DNA of 7,224 nt from an uncultured Porphyromonadaceae bacterium (lineage in GTDB: Bacteria > Bacteroidota > Bacteroidia > Bacteroidales > Muribaculaceae), in assembly GCA_947175225.1 (NCBI GenBank), contig CAMWLX010000177.1, positions 1 to 7,224 of the forward strand. The letters run 5' to 3'. Below, one piece after another: positions 7,211-7,224 of the stretch. Below the pieces are notes generated by a model. It was given only the letters and a program-made list of their open reading frames with translations, was not told the origin of the DNA and did not search any database. Every line of letters begins with the position of its first letter. The stretch's first letter is position 1. Made by a program: the position numbers and the translations under genes.

Positions 7211-7224
7211 TAGGACGTATGGAG

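Noticed and set aside
7211..7224. Start of a further gene (ATG at 7219 after AGGA at 7212)
   Set aside because: Only two codons are visible and the spacing is poor; nothing supports a real start.

Overview
The window looks like a piece of a Bacteroidales chromosome. A gut lineage such as Muribaculaceae or Bacteroidaceae is my guess, but family level is not proven by the sequence alone. The signs are a secreted dipeptidyl-peptidase IV-type S9 peptidase, a MiaA with the GLEYK motif variant, a DedA protein of the type I recall from Bacteroides, a Bacteroidetes-style promoter (TAnnTTTG -7 box), A/T-rich leaders without strong Shine-Dalgarno sites, and a secreted protein of unknown function. All genes lie on the + strand. 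I see no RNA genes, CRISPR arrays, insertion sequences or phage genes.

Layout. Positions 34-2217 encode a complete DPP4-like prolyl peptidase. After 23 bases comes an unrecognised protein with six predicted membrane segments and a C-terminal soluble domain of about 235 residues (2241-3602). Five bases later comes miaA (3608-4552), the tRNA A37 prenyltransferase. The tight spacing suggests that these three are co-transcribed. A gap of about 200 bases (4553-4754) then holds a good match to a Bacteroidetes promoter. It drives a second group: a DedA membrane protein (4755-5432), rpe (5429-6073, start overlapping the dedA stop as ATGA), and after 48 bases an A+T-richer gene for an exported protein of unknown function (6122-7210).

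The most notable observation is that dedA is interrupted by one in-frame TAG at 4998-5000, where family members as I recall them carry a tyrosine (GALINYY...GRP). The reading frame is otherwise intact up to its overlap with rpe. This is a recent nonsense mutation, a base-calling error, or, less likely, a readthrough codon. It also matters for rpe, whose start is positioned for translational coupling to dedA. A second single-base oddity is in the last gene. Its signal peptide ends in a near-perfect lipoprotein box, VSS-x-GND, but the expected cysteine is glycine (GGT instead of TGT).

The functions are mostly housekeeping: peptide catabolism, tRNA modification, membrane lipid transport and the pentose phosphate pathway. 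I do not see a coherent new multi-gene system. The novelty candidates are the membrane protein between dpp4 and miaA, the interrupted dedA, and the exported protein at the end.
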